A DNA stretch of 64,000 nucleotides from Adhaeribacter soli (GCF_008727925.1 NZ_VTWT01000006.1:1-64000); one strand, 5' to 3'. Shown: positions 28,701-36,654, counted from the stretch's first letter. Made by a program: numbers and translations. Notes: generated by a model from the sequence alone, not told the origin.

Positions 28701-29110
28701 CGATTTCCAGAGTGGAAGGAAAAGGAAACTCTACCAGCGTACAGAAATACCAGGCGCTAGACAATGCTCCTTTAGCCGGAATGGCCTACTACCGCCTGAA
28801 GCAGGTCGATTATGACGGAACTGTTAATTACTCGAAAGTGATCAGCATTAACCTGAAAGGGGAAAAAGAACGGGTTGTTCTGTACCCGAACCCGGCAAAA
28901 TCTGAATTGAATATTTCCCTGCCGGCTACCTCCGGAAAAGCAGTGATCCGGGTGATGAACCTGTTAGGTCAGCAGGTGCTGGCTGAAAGGGTAGAAGTCG
29001 GAAATGCCATTAAGCTGAATGTACAGAACCTGCCGGCTGGCACATACCAGGTAATGATTGAGGCAGATCAGGTACGTGAAGTGAGACGATTTGTAAAAGT
29101 TGGTAACTGA
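22724..29110 (+). CDS. Giant multidomain T9SS surface protein (2128 aa)
   Basis: The signal peptide ends near residue 36 (FWLLPQLSWG). Residues 37-260 form an N-terminal beta domain. A roughly 525-residue unit at about 268-793 is repeated collinearly at about 973-1497. Each copy starts with a YCAGxxxxVxFxTTGT domain, continues with a SWKFG-type domain and ends with three Ig-like repeats marked by IYVVYxPxxxGxH or WIRxSPxxAGxH. Between the copies (794-970) and after them (1500-1730) are single lectin-like domains. Residues 1740-1945 carry the beta block shared with the two upstream paralogs, 1946-2045 a FnIII-like module and 2053-2128 a T9SS type A sorting domain (YPNPAKSELNISL). It is probably an extended adhesin. 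No protease or glycosidase motif was found. Confidence 0.88.
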   Translation: MKHFLPSSFFRRKHSVFLAGLLFWLLPQLSWGQLSITDATTKTIDFGTTVSGVNNGAFNASGFLITPTTGKLDADAWAITGWSDGDKDFAVEKTGTNDLGRGTYTGTGTTNTTTGGIYALTGSPASSTNTALMIQPTGTEWSPGTITLRIKNDHATDIITSIDIAYDILIRNNENRSNSFNFSYSSDNNSYINVGALDYVSPLTSNSTSFVKVGGTSPSRSTTINGLNILPGQYFYIRWTGDEAGGSGSMDEFALDDIKVTPVLTPVVSTPTITTSNLATLSYCAGNTVTVEFTTTGTYNAGNVFTAQLSDASGSFTSPIQSATGTNPISLTIPTTAATGNAYKVRVIASDPATEGSASAAFTINAKPATNNTSVSPGSDQTVDLATTGSLLTASAAEPSTFSWKFGASASGPFNNTIAGISSNAYTITGSHFPGAGEYYLVAEATSNGPCSTIGISNPVKVTVTASQPIISTSVTSLLAFSAPAGTTGESLEQSYTLTGSALAGDVTITAPLHYKVSFSSGSNYSNQLTLSPVSGAVNATIYVVYDPAVAGTHNGSISHTSLNATTKEVAVSGSSNPTISITGTQLTFSALAGGQSAEQSYQISGTALTSDVQVAAPAHFKITKTAGTGYAGSLLFTPNSNGVVNATIYVVYAPTVGGAHSGDIQHASAGASVVLLGVSGNSTPTLQVTGTFTPVANQTINTNSTAQQFSVSGSKLTGNVVITAPAEFQVSRTSATTGFSNSVSFTPSAGSVTSDYWIRFSPTVAGAHSSNVTVTSVNDGLLTNIAVSGTAVNQPVTIHYWAFNSGAGSVANDKWPMANAINATSGSGTITHDIAATEDFAGTTDNAESGYAAGASFSAVNSANNGKAIVFNVPTTGYEGLSFSFSSRVNGTSGFSTYVVEYSTNGTDFNLAQTFTGKTNTSFATSTVDLTSIPAANNNPNFKIRMTISGATSSSGNVRFDNIKLAGNLLPPTIITSNVTNAPYCAGTSISVAFSTTGTFGSGNTFTAQLSDANGSFATPLISASGTSPISVGIPGSAVSGSNYKVRVIGSSPATTGSESAPFSIKGTPASNITTLITGGQSLPVNGTGATLTVSSEEASIYTWKFGTDPNGPYNTIIKSGSTNTYQLTGADFAAPGEYYLVVEAVSVCGNISGTSNEIKVTVTAPKPVINVSTNGLAIFNAPAGVSGTSAEQSFTVDGTGLTADIVVTAPAQYLVSATSGSGFSNSVNLVQVSGTVAATVYVVYDPSVAGTHTDSIALTTSGATTKKVGVSGESNPLLTSSETSLSFTALANSQSVEKTYTISGKNLTADLTITTNSNFKISTVSGSGFSTSPLTISPVNGVIPNTTIYVVYAPATGGIHNGSILNESAGASTVTLSVDGNSAPTLNITGSFATVSNQVVHSHSVGQLFAIAAGKLTGNVVISAPANFQVSGTSATAGFTDMLTLNPSGAAISDNIWIRYSPEAAGSHSDYITVASVADGISQQIAVNGSSILAPVEIAGELLLEDNFIGKKDDPISGAGWTSINSGNPILFSESGLDYLNYGSTKIGTGITIAATGLDYYKTFKPVNGNGVLYLSAIINTATSSTGDYFLNLTELNGSGGVTTGYRGRIFIKNSGNPGFINFGISNTGTSTIWSGDYPKGMNHLIVVRYEFNTSNQTQSSTLYINPNTFSEAASTEKITATDNTTSSIPLNIGAVSIRQGNGPVLTLDGLRVGTGWGAVLGNPSFINPVSTLAPGNYNNVHINASGGVINATGTVVVNNNLTLTNGKVVFPTNGGFTVNGTFNGGSANSYIEGFLAQTVATTNPVTLFFPVAKAGNYRPITLDLQQNSVTPTLYTAEQFESNPPTRPLPVETIKNISAVRYFSINKGAGANVTEALVKLSYGADDVVTDKASLSIVKSNPSNTWEDIGLGGSGGTANGSGEIQSTVPFTTFSDFVLANRIGGTNPLPVELMNFTAKAKNTSVQLNWETATEKNNAYFSVERSATGDNFEAISRVEGKGNSTSVQKYQALDNAPLAGMAYYRLKQVDYDGTVNYSKVISINLKGEKERVVLYPNPAKSELNISLPATSGKAVIRVMNLLGQQVLAERVEVGNAIKLNVQNLPAGTYQVMIEADQVREVRRFVKVGN

Positions 29111-29133
29111 TTCTTAGCCCTGTAAGTTTAATT

Positions 29134-29168
29134 AAAAGCCCCGGAGCATTCCGGGGCTTTTTGTTTTT
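29134..29168 (+). terminator. Terminator after the 2128-aa gene
   Basis: AAAAGCCCCGGA-GCAT-TCCGGGGCTTTTTG followed by T-rich DNA. Confidence 0.85.
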
Positions 29169-29339
29169 CAGGATCCTTGTTCCAGGTAGAAAGGTGAAGG
29201 TATTTTGATCCCCACTTTTTATCACGGAAAGAATAGCGATTTTAAGAAAGATATTCATGTGATGTTAAATTTTACAAGAACAATGAACTAAATTAAAGCA
29301 GAAATCATTTGAGGCATAATTCATTTTAACAACAGAGGT

Positions 29340-32264
29340 ATGAAGTATTTGTTTTCTGAAATTTTACGGAATCGTAAGTCTCTCCTTTTTTTCTCCCTGG
29401 CGGGAATTTTAGGAATTCAAGAATCTGAAGCGCAAATTACTGCTGCCTTGCTCGATAATTTTAACCGGCCCAACAACCTGAGCGTCGGGGTTCCTTCTTC
29501 CGTTGGAGGCAGTACCTGGCTCGAAACCGAAACTTCGGGTTCCAACAATTACCGGATCAGAATTGAAAACAACATGCTGGTGCTGGGCAGCTTTAACAGT
29601 GCAAGTTCAGGCGTTGGCTCTTCCGGCCTCGAGCAGGCATCGAATGAGGTAAGTAACCAGTACGCTACCACATTCAGCCAGGCGGCAGCGCCATTGAACT
29701 GGGCGTTCAATTTCCGACAGAACCGTTCGGGTACTTCCGGATTTGGGGCAACTACCTACGGTGTGGCATATATTCTGGGGTGCAACAAACCGGTATTTAC
29801 CGATCCCAATGCCGTGGGCTACGCGGTAGTTTTAGGCAACTCCGGCTCTCCGGATTACGTGCGGTTGGTGAGTTTTAAAAATGGCTTTACCGTTAACTCC
29901 AACCTCACTACGTTAGTTTCAAGCCCGGAATTTACCGAAACCGCTTACTACAGCGTAAAAGTCACTTACGATCCCTGCTCCAAATCCTGGGGGCTGCAGG
30001 TGCGGAACGATGGCGCTTCCTTTGCCGATCCGCTTACCGTGCAGGAGCCGGTTTTGACTTTTTCGGACCAAACCCATACCAATACGAATTTAAATTTTAC
30101 CGGCGCGGCCTATAACCATGGCACGGCCAATGTAACGGCCTATTTCGACAACATTTCCGTACCGAATTCACCCTATTTTACGGCTCAAACTTATACATGG
30201 ACCGGTTCGCTTTCTTCCGACTTTACCGAGCCGGGAAACTGGAATCCTACCCGTAACTGCCATCGTAACTCGGATATTCTGACTTTTAATGCAGGCGGAA
30301 CGATAAACCTCAGCAATGTAAGTTCTCAGGAATTCGGGAAACTGCTGGTGCAGAACAATACCGCTCTAAGCCTGAAGGCCAAAGCCGGAAGTACCCAAAC
30401 GTTGCAGATTGCTGGCGGCAATCAGGAGGACCTGGTTGTTGGTGCAGGTTCTTCTTTAATAATAGACAGCAACGATGCTCTGGAGATTAGTTTAAAGACG
30501 GGTACAACCGGAATCATTGCGGGGAATTTCACTTTTCAGAATACGGCCATGAACCTGGGACGTGCCCACCGCTTGCTGGTGGCAGATGCCAATGCTCTAA
30601 CCGTTACTAGCGGGGCACAGGTAAATGCAAGAAACCTCAACGGAGAGCCTTTTGGCATTACCGGCACGGCCAATGCCGTAATCTTTAAAGCCGGTTCGGT
30701 ATATATTTCCAAAGATGGCGCCAGTCCGTTCGGGTTGGCTACGCCGAATTCGAAAGTGGTTTTTGAAACCGGCAGTTTGTACCGCCACGAGCAGGTAGGA
30801 ACGGCGCCAAAATTCGATGGCCGGGTTTATGCTGATTTTGAACTGAACGTAACCAACGCCCTGGCCATTATTTTTGGTACGAGCGCCCCGGTGCCAACGC
30901 GCATCGACAATTTTACGATCAGCAGCGGAACCATGAACGTTACCTTGGCAAGTGGTAGCACGCCGCTCCCACTGCAAATTAAAGGCAATTTAACAATAGC
31001 TCCGGGTGCTACCTTCAATTTTAACCCTGCAAATGCCGTAAATACGTCACCCATCAGTCTGAATGGTACTAAAAAGCAGCAAATAAGCGGTACCCTAAAT
31101 TTAGGACAATACGCCAACCTTGAACTTAACAATCAGGCTGGAGCAGAACTGCTTACGCCTCTGACCATAAAAGGCAATCTCCAGTTCTCACAGGGAATCC
31201 TCACGTTAGGACCGGTTGCTACGCTTACGTTCGAAGATAATGCGGCCACTACCGGTGCCTGGAGTGGAAGCTATGTAAACGGCCGGATCATTAAAACCGG
31301 CGACGATGCCTTTAGTTTTCCAACCGGGAAAGGAGGCTATTTTGCCCCGATCGGAATTTCAGCTCCGCAAAATGTGACCGATAAATTTTCTGCAGAGTAT
31401 TTCCCAGAGAACCCCGTTACCTTGTTCGGAAGCCTTAAACACGATTCATTGGGACAGATTTCGAGTACCGAGTACTGGGATCTTGAACGGTTGGCAGGTG
31501 CTTCAGAAGTAAAAGTAACTCTTAGTTATGACCCTGGCCGTAGTATTTCGATAGCTGATCCGAATGAATTACGGGTTGCTCATTATAAAGGAGGCGATGC
31601 CGGTTGGGCAAACGAAGGTAAACCTGAAATGACAACCAGCGAATCCTCGATGATGTTGCTATCCACGCGTAAAATGCAAAGCTCTTTCAGTCCGTTTACT
31701 TTTGCTTCCGTTGCTTCCAATAATCCCTTGCCGGTGGAGCTGGTGAATTTTACCGCTAAAGCCGGAATTGAAATTGTCGTACTTAACTGGACCACGGCAA
31801 CCGAGCAAAATGCGGGTTGGTTTGAGGTAGAGCGAAGCAGTAATAGCCGTGATTTTGAAAAAGTAGGAGAGGTAAGGGCAGCCGGTAATAGTACCCAGTT
31901 AAAACAGTATGGTTTTGAAGATAAAAAGCCCGGGAGCGGGGTGATTTATTATCGCCTGAAACAGGTGGATCTCGATGGCACCTTTACCTATTCAAAAACG
32001 GTAGCTCTTACGGTGAAAGAAAACGAATTCCTTTATCTTTATCCAAACCCGGCTTCTGAGCAGCTTACTATTCGCTTGTCATCTTCCGCATCCGCTACCA
32101 TTCAGATCCTGAATATTCTGGGGCAAGCGGTTTGGTTAAGAAACAATATTTCTGGCTCCGAAGTTAAGCTTGACATTGCACAACTTCCGGCCGGTACTTA
32201 CCAGCTAATAGTGGAAACGGAAAACGGAAGGGCCACCAGAAAATTCGTGAAGGTAGGCAACTAA
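29340..32264 (+). CDS. Secreted protein with T9SS sorting domain (974 aa)
   Basis: The signal peptide covers residues 1-32 (SLLFFSLAGILGIQESEAQ). Residues 36-275 look like a lectin/concanavalin-type beta sandwich (LLDNFNRPNNLSVG at the start, AYFDNISVPNSPYF at the end). Residues 280-790 are a repetitive Asn/Thr/Gly-rich beta region opening with YTWTGSLSSDFTEPGNWNP. A FnIII-like module (794-895) and T9SS type A sorting domain (about 900-974, YPNPASEQLTIRL) close the protein. Its C-terminal half matches the three upstream paralogs, while the N-terminal half differs: same delivery tail, different head. No clear terminator follows. Confidence 0.87.
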   Translation: MKYLFSEILRNRKSLLFFSLAGILGIQESEAQITAALLDNFNRPNNLSVGVPSSVGGSTWLETETSGSNNYRIRIENNMLVLGSFNSASSGVGSSGLEQASNEVSNQYATTFSQAAAPLNWAFNFRQNRSGTSGFGATTYGVAYILGCNKPVFTDPNAVGYAVVLGNSGSPDYVRLVSFKNGFTVNSNLTTLVSSPEFTETAYYSVKVTYDPCSKSWGLQVRNDGASFADPLTVQEPVLTFSDQTHTNTNLNFTGAAYNHGTANVTAYFDNISVPNSPYFTAQTYTWTGSLSSDFTEPGNWNPTRNCHRNSDILTFNAGGTINLSNVSSQEFGKLLVQNNTALSLKAKAGSTQTLQIAGGNQEDLVVGAGSSLIIDSNDALEISLKTGTTGIIAGNFTFQNTAMNLGRAHRLLVADANALTVTSGAQVNARNLNGEPFGITGTANAVIFKAGSVYISKDGASPFGLATPNSKVVFETGSLYRHEQVGTAPKFDGRVYADFELNVTNALAIIFGTSAPVPTRIDNFTISSGTMNVTLASGSTPLPLQIKGNLTIAPGATFNFNPANAVNTSPISLNGTKKQQISGTLNLGQYANLELNNQAGAELLTPLTIKGNLQFSQGILTLGPVATLTFEDNAATTGAWSGSYVNGRIIKTGDDAFSFPTGKGGYFAPIGISAPQNVTDKFSAEYFPENPVTLFGSLKHDSLGQISSTEYWDLERLAGASEVKVTLSYDPGRSISIADPNELRVAHYKGGDAGWANEGKPEMTTSESSMMLLSTRKMQSSFSPFTFASVASNNPLPVELVNFTAKAGIEIVVLNWTTATEQNAGWFEVERSSNSRDFEKVGEVRAAGNSTQLKQYGFEDKKPGSGVIYYRLKQVDLDGTFTYSKTVALTVKENEFLYLYPNPASEQLTIRLSSSASATIQILNILGQAVWLRNNISGSEVKLDIAQLPAGTYQLIVETENGRATRKFVKVGN

Positions 32265-32508
32265 AGGGTAAAAATTAGCTAAGTGAAAGCAAGATTTTTG
32301 GCTTAACCGGAGCTTTTGCTTTTATACCTAATTAGCGGTAGGTATTTGGCGTTTAAAAGTCATCAGGAATTGGGTCTTCAAATGCGATGAATATTACTGA
32401 ATCTGGTCAGGCATTGCATAATTTTTATAAGAACTTTTTACAAAGGCTCAAAACTCAGCAAAATAAAAAGCAGCGCGTAAGTACCAAAAAACTTAAACAA
32501 CCTGACCT

Positions 32509-32592
32509 ATGATAGTAGCTACTTGTATTTTCGCCCTTACTGCCGCTTTAATGTACGTTTGTGAAATGCCAACGGAAGAGAGTGATTCCTAA
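32509..32592 (+). CDS. Possible 27-aa membrane peptide
   Basis: A short frame encodes MIVATCIFALTAALMYVCEM followed by PTEESDS. It has one hydrophobic helix and an acidic tail, and its stop is 60 bp before a strong terminator, so a short transcript would contain little else. No Shine-Dalgarno or consensus promoter is visible. It could instead be a small RNA or chance. The rest of 32265-33021 has no gene; a GATGGC / GGCCATC hairpin lies near 32807-32831. Confidence 0.35.
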   Translation: MIVATCIFALTAALMYVCEMPTEESDS

Positions 32593-32651
32593 CTCTTCAT
32601 AGCGCGGTAAGTTAATTCAACCTTCCTTTATCTGCCTGAAATATAAACTAG

Positions 32652-32685
32652 GAAGCCTGCTGTTCAGATCAGCAGGCTTTTTTTC
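32652..32685 (+). terminator. Terminator in the intergenic region
   Basis: AAGCCTGCTG-TTCAGA-TCAGCAGGCTTTTTTT. It lies almost 390 bp after the last T9SS gene, so it may end a short separate transcript containing the 27-aa frame. Confidence 0.8.
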
Positions 32686-32961
32686 TGATTAAAGCATATT
32701 GGCAAAGCAACTTAATTTAGCTGGATGAAGATAGGTTGAATGTGCTTAGTCACATGTTTCTGGTCTGAATGATACTAAAATAGAATGAGTTATGCATAAC
32801 GTCTCCGATGGCTGTCCCCTGACGGCCATCTTTCCTACTTCGAAAGGAAATAAGCTAGGAAGCAAATAAAGTTCTGTCTTGGGATAGGACTTGGGAAACA
32901 TTATTACCTATGAGCATAAATGATGCTATAATAGTATGATTACTCCATGCAATATAAAAAA

Positions 32962-32999
32962 ATAAAAAAAGCCTTTCCTGTTAACCAGGAAAGGCTTTA
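32962..32999 (-). terminator. Terminator of the HesB-type gene
   Basis: AAAGCCTTTCCTG-TTAAC-CAGGAAAGGCTTT with a long A-run on the left, which is a T-run on the transcribed strand. It lies 22 bp after the leftward stop. Confidence 0.85.
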
Positions 33000-33021
33000 A
33001 ATAAGGTAAAATGCTAAGCTT

Positions 33022-33348
33022 TTACACCGAAAAACTATCGCCGCAACCACAGGTACGGGAAGCGTTCGGGTTGTTGAAGTAGAAGCCCTTGCCGTTCAGG
33101 CCGTCGGAGAAATCGAGTTCGGTGCCGGCCAGGTACAGGAAGCTTTTCATATCTACCACTACCTTTACGCCTTTGTCCTCGAATTCCTGATCCATCGGAC
33201 GAACTTCGTCATCAAAATCGAGCTGGTAGGAGAGGCCGGAGCAGCCGCCACCGGCAACGGAAGCGCGCAAGCGGAAGGCATCGGTTAGGTTGGCATCCTT
33301 TTTCAGCTTTTCTACTTTTTCTTTGGCTTTATCGGAAACGGTTATCAT
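33022..33348 (-). CDS. HesB/IscA/ErpA-type iron-sulfur carrier
   Basis: This 108-aa A-type carrier protein delivers Fe-S clusters to target enzymes. The three conserved cysteines are present: Cys36 in GGGCSGLSY, and Cys100 and Cys102 in TCGCGDSF. It is the last gene of a leftward ISC-type cluster with IscS and IscU, which supports a role in the same assembly route. It could equally be named IscA, SufA or ErpA; sequence alone does not separate these. Confidence 0.92.
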   Translation of the reverse strand: MITVSDKAKEKVEKLKKDANLTDAFRLRASVAGGGCSGLSYQLDFDDEVRPMDQEFEDKGVKVVVDMKSFLYLAGTELDFSDGLNGKGFYFNNPNASRTCGCGDSFSV

Positions 33349-33509
33349 AATCGCTGTTCGTTAATCGTTGCTCGTTGTTCGATAAATAAACAAAAAGCTG
33401 GTTTTATTAATTCCTTACGTTTGGCAGCACCGTACTGATTACCGATGCGAGCACAGCCACCCGAAGTTTAAATGAATCTGACTGAAACATTTACAAATGA
33501 AAACTAAAA

Positions 33510-33926
33510 TTAAGAGGTCGGGTTCAGCACCACACTGAAAACAGTAATGGTGTTTATATCGCGGCCGTAATACAATTTATCCAGCGCACTGTAAACGTTC
33601 GCTGCCCGGAAGTAGGAGGTTTGCAGTTCTCGTTCGCCGCGGGCAATCCACTGAATAGTGAAGCTGCTTTCCTTGTCGCGGTAATTCTGCACGTAATCCC
33701 ACATTTTGCGAAGCGCTTCCAATTTATTCAACCCGATTTCTGAGTGAAACAGGAACGATTGGCTATGGCGGGGATTTACAGTGATCAGATCCAGGCGCGT
33801 ACGTCCTTCCAGTTCCCGGTACTCGAACAAAAGGGTAGAGCTGTTCATGCCCAGGTAATTCATGATCTGGTCCTGCAGGCGCACAATTTCGGCCCGAACG
33901 TCGGAGGTAACTTCCATGGCTGGCAA
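33510..33926 (-). CDS. Conserved hypothetical protein in the isc cluster
   Basis: This 138-aa soluble protein (start at 33926; an internal Met at 33917 is an alternative) has no signal peptide, cysteine motif or membrane segment. It mixes strands and helices (RLDLITVNPRHSQSFLFHSE; EALRKMWDYVQNY; VYSALDKLYYGRD). I do not recognise a family. It lies between iscU and the HesB-type gene on the same strand, but gaps of about 150 bp on both sides, one filled by a repeat, make co-transcription uncertain. Confidence 0.75.
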   Translation of the reverse strand: MPAMEVTSDVRAEIVRLQDQIMNYLGMNSSTLLFEYRELEGRTRLDLITVNPRHSQSFLFHSEIGLNKLEALRKMWDYVQNYRDKESSFTIQWIARGERELQTSYFRAANVYSALDKLYYGRDINTITVFSVVLNPTS

Positions 33927-33974
33927 GTTTAAAATGGTTTGAAATTCAGTTAAGAATTTTTAAACTAAAAATTT

Positions 33975-34070
33975 TGTCATCCTGAGCGATAGCGAAGGAA
34001 CTTGGTGGCTCGTTGTAGAAAGTTTTCTACTGGGAGCCGACGAGGTCCTTCGCTCACGCTCAGGATGACA
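33975..34070. repeat. Hairpin repeat TGTCATCCTGAGCG family
   Basis: Arms at 33975-33999 and 34046-34070 (TGTCATCCTGAGCG...CGAAGGA and its complement) enclose inner complementary blocks, including GTAGAAAGTTTTCTAC near 34015-34030. The whole 96 bp can fold into one long hairpin. Single-arm relatives (GTCATTCCGAGCGAAGCCGAGG) lie near 36580 and (GTCATCTCGACGATAGGAGAG) near 36413. Confidence 0.7.
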
Positions 34071-34078
34071 GGATGATA

Positions 34079-34492
34079 TTAGTGGTGCGATTTCGGCATT
34101 TCGAGCGGCTCCAAACCGTTCTTCACGCGGTAATCGTTGATCGCAGATTTAATGGCGTCTTCAGCCAGAACGGAACAGTGAATTTTAACCGGCGGCAAAG
34201 CCAGCTCTTCCACAATTTCCATGTTGTCGATTGCCAGAGCCTCGTCTACTGATTTACCTTTCAGCCACTCGGTAGCCAAAGAAGAAGAAGCGATAGCCGA
34301 ACCGCAACCGAAGGTTTTGAATTTCGCATCGGTAATGATCTGGTTTTCGTCTACCTCGATCTGCAGACGCATTACGTCGCCGCACTCAGGAGCACCAACC
34401 AAACCGGTACCAACACTTTTTTTGCTTTTATCCAGCGTACCTACGTTGCGCGGGTTGCTGTAATGGTCAATAACTTTATCTGAATAAGCCAT
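34079..34492 (-). CDS. iscU: Iron-sulfur cluster scaffold protein IscU
   Basis: This 137-aa protein has the three cluster ligands and the conserved Asp of IscU: Cys37 in GAPECGDVM (with Asp39), Cys63 in TFGCGSAIASSS and Cys106 in VKIHCSVLAEDAI. It accepts sulfur from IscS and builds a [2Fe-2S] cluster. It lies 113 bp downstream of iscS on the same strand. The gap holds AT-rich repeats rather than a terminator, so the two are likely expressed together. Confidence 0.95.
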   Translation of the reverse strand: MAYSDKVIDHYSNPRNVGTLDKSKKSVGTGLVGAPECGDVMRLQIEVDENQIITDAKFKTFGCGSAIASSSLATEWLKGKSVDEALAIDNMEIVEELALPPVKIHCSVLAEDAIKSAINDYRVKNGLEPLEMPKSHH

Positions 34493-34498
34493 TTTACT

Positions 34499-34606
34499 AG
34501 TGATTAATGATTAGTGATTAATGATTAGTAAATTAATGATTAATGAAAAGTGATTTTTTACTCATACAGAATAACTAATCACTATTCATTAATCACTAAT
34601 CACTAT
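34499..34606. repeat. ATTAGTGATTAATG repeats between iscS and iscU
   Basis: Several tandem copies of AGTGATTAATGATT at 34499-34548 face a complementary series (ATTCATTAATCACTAATCAC) at about 34577-34606, so the spacer can fold on itself in the iscS-iscU transcript. The last copy touches the iscS stop codon. Confidence 0.6.
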
Positions 34607-35820
34607 TAATGTTCCGCCCACTCTACGCTGTCCAGGTCTACGCCTTCTTTGAACATCTCCCATAGCGGCGACATTTCGCGGAGCTTGGTTACTGCTTCTT
34701 TTACGTGATCGATGGCATAGTTGATCTCTTCTTCGGTCGTGAAACGGCTCAGGCCGAAACGCAGGGAAGAGTGTGCCAGGTCGTCGCTCATACCCATAGC
34801 TTTCAGCACGTAGCTTGGTTCCAGGGAAGCGGAAGTACAGGCTGAACCGGAAGAAACGGCCAGGTCTTTTACGCCCATCATCAGGCCTTCGCCTTCCACG
34901 TATTTAAAGGAAATATTACTTACGTGCGGCAAACGGTGCTCTTTGGAGCCGTTCAGGTACGATTCTTCCAGTTTCAGAAGTTCGGTTTCCAGTTTCTCGC
35001 GCAGCTTTAAAATGCGTTGCGTATCAGATTCCATTTCGTTTTTGCACAGCTCGCAAGCCTTGCCTAAACCTACAATGCCCGGCACGTTCAGGGTGCCAGA
35101 ACGCATACCGCGCTCGTGACCGCCGCCGTCCATCTGGGCGGTAACTTTAACTCTTGGGTTTTTCCGACGCACGTAAAGCGCACCAACACCTTTCGGACCG
35201 TACATTTTATGGCCGGAAAACGCCATCAGGTCAATACCGTCTGCTTCTACGTCAACCGGGATTTTACCAACGGCTTGGGTAGCATCGGTCATGAAAAGAA
35301 CACCGTTTTTGCGGGCTAAGGCTGATATTTCTTTGATCGGCTGCAGTACGCCCACTTCGTTGTTGCCGTACATGATCGAGATCAGGATGGTTTGCGGCGT
35401 AATGGCAGCTTCCAGTTCTTTCAGGTCGATCAGGCCTTCTTCGTTTACTTTCAGGTAAGTTACCTTGCCACCCAGTTTCTCGATGTGCTTGCAGCTATCC
35501 AGAACCGCTTTGTGCTCGGTAACCGCCGTAATAATGTGGTTACCTTTGGACGCGTACATTTCGAAAACGCCTTTAATAGCCAGGTTATCGGATTCGGTAG
35601 CGCCGGAAGTAAAGATGATCTCTTTCGGGTTACAGTTGATCAGGCTTGCGATCTGCTCGCGGGCGTAATCAACGGCTTCTTCGGCATTCCAGCCAAAGGC
35701 GTGGTTACGGGAAGCGGCATTACCGAATTTATCGGAAAAGTAAGGGAGCATCGCTTCCAGCACGCGGGGATCCATCGGCGTGGTAGCGTTGTTGTCCAGG
35801 TATATCGGGAATTTCAGCAT
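34606..35820 (-). CDS. iscS: Cysteine desulfurase IscS
   Basis: This 404-aa PLP enzyme takes sulfur from cysteine for Fe-S clusters and tRNA thiolation. It starts [20 protein letters not shown], has the PLP-binding lysine in [11 protein letters not shown] (about residue 203) and the mobile-loop persulfide cysteine in [14 protein letters not shown] (about residue 327). The long loop after the cysteine and the overall length place it in the IscS (group I) branch rather than SufS. It is the first gene of the leftward cluster. No iscR, hscBA or ferredoxin gene is nearby, so the operon is reduced compared with proteobacteria. Confidence 0.95.
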   Translation of the reverse strand: MLKFPIYLDNNATTPMDPRVLEAMLPYFSDKFGNAASRNHAFGWNAEEAVDYAREQIASLINCNPKEIIFTSGATESDNLAIKGVFEMYASKGNHIITAVTEHKAVLDSCKHIEKLGGKVTYLKVNEEGLIDLKELEAAITPQTILISIMYGNNEVGVLQPIKEISALARKNGVLFMTDATQAVGKIPVDVEADGIDLMAFSGHKMYGPKGVGALYVRRKNPRVKVTAQMDGGGHERGMRSGTLNVPGIVGLGKACELCKNEMESDTQRILKLREKLETELLKLEESYLNGSKEHRLPHVSNISFKYVEGEGLMMGVKDLAVSSGSACTSASLEPSYVLKAMGMSDDLAHSSLRFGLSRFTTEEEINYAIDHVKEAVTKLREMSPLWEMFKEGVDLDSVEWAEH

Positions 35821-35899
35821 AATTGCTAATATGTGGTTACGTATCTCTATTTTTACCGCTTATAAAACAAACCCTGGGGCTTATTAGTTTAGCGCACCG

Positions 35900-35907
35900 C
35901 AAAATTA
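35900..35907 (-). promoter_or_regulatory. Candidate -7 box of the isc promoter
   Basis: On the minus strand this reads TAATTTTG, matching TAnnTTTG, about 80 bp before the iscS start. The -33 element is weak. The 113-bp gap is shared with the divergent epimerase gene. Confidence 0.3.
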
Positions 35908-35933
35908 CTAAATTAGATTCAATTTAAATAATT

Positions 35934-36335
35934 ATGAAGAACCTCGAACATATCGGCATTGCCGTGAAAGACTTTGCCGCCGCCAACACTTTATTCACCA
36001 AACTGCTGAACGCGGAACCTTATAAAATAGAAGAAGTGGCTTCTGAAGGCGTTAACACTTCCTTTTTCCGGATGGGCGAAGCAAAGATTGAGCTGCTGGA
36101 AGGCTTAACCCCGGACAGTGCCATTACCAAGTTCCTGGAGAAAAAAGGCGAAGGCATTCACCACCTGGCTTTCGAGGTAGAAGATATTTACGCCGAAATG
36201 GAGCGGTTAAGAGCTGAGGGCTTCACTTTGCTGAACGAACAACCAAAACGTGGCGCCGATAACAAACTGGTTTGCTTTGTACACCCGAAAACGGCGAATG
36301 GCGTTTTAGTGGAGTTGTGCCAGGAAATTAAGTAA
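35934..36335 (+). CDS. mce: Methylmalonyl-CoA epimerase
   Basis: This 133-aa VOC-fold metalloenzyme interconverts (R)- and (S)-methylmalonyl-CoA, linking propionyl-CoA and succinyl-CoA metabolism. It begins KNLEHIGIAVKD with metal ligand His6, continues with AKIELLEGL and GIHHLAFEVEDI, and ends NGVLVELCQ with the last Glu ligand. The glyoxalase-type arrangement and length are typical. It is divergent from iscS and not in an operon with other propionate genes here. Confidence 0.92.
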   Translation: MKNLEHIGIAVKDFAAANTLFTKLLNAEPYKIEEVASEGVNTSFFRMGEAKIELLEGLTPDSAITKFLEKKGEGIHHLAFEVEDIYAEMERLRAEGFTLLNEQPKRGADNKLVCFVHPKTANGVLVELCQEIK

Positions 36336-36654
36336 ATTGTTTAATGGCTGAATTGTTAAATTGTTGATTGTGGATTGGGTTTTTGGAGTGGTAGGATAGC
36401 GTTTTTTACGGTCATCTCGACGATAGGAGAGATCTCATCCGGTTGGTAGGGAGGTTTGCTATGGAATGTCTGAATCAGGATTTTCAGGATTTACAGAATT
36501 TTCAGGATTGCAGGCAAATAGGATGTTTTTTGCTGAATGATAGGAGTGTTAGCGATATAAATTATTCAAAGTTATTGCGTCATTCCGAGCGAAGCCGAGG
36601 AAACTTATGGGGCAATGTTATTAATTAGCTCTTCTGAAATCTAAAACTTACAGA
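36336..36654. other. Intergenic region filled with repeat fragments
   Basis: No gene. It contains an ATTGTTAAATTGTTGATTG-type direct repeat, an ATAGCGTTTT motif (36395-36406), two single-arm relatives of the repeat at 33975 (near 36413 and 36580) and, at 36468-36509, a copy of the GTCTGAATCAGGATTTTCAG repeat related to the element at 99-383. Confidence 0.6.

Noticed and set aside
34499-34606. Possible CRISPR array
   Set aside because: The short ATTAGTGATTAATG units have no regular spacers and face a complementary set; it is a simple repeat.
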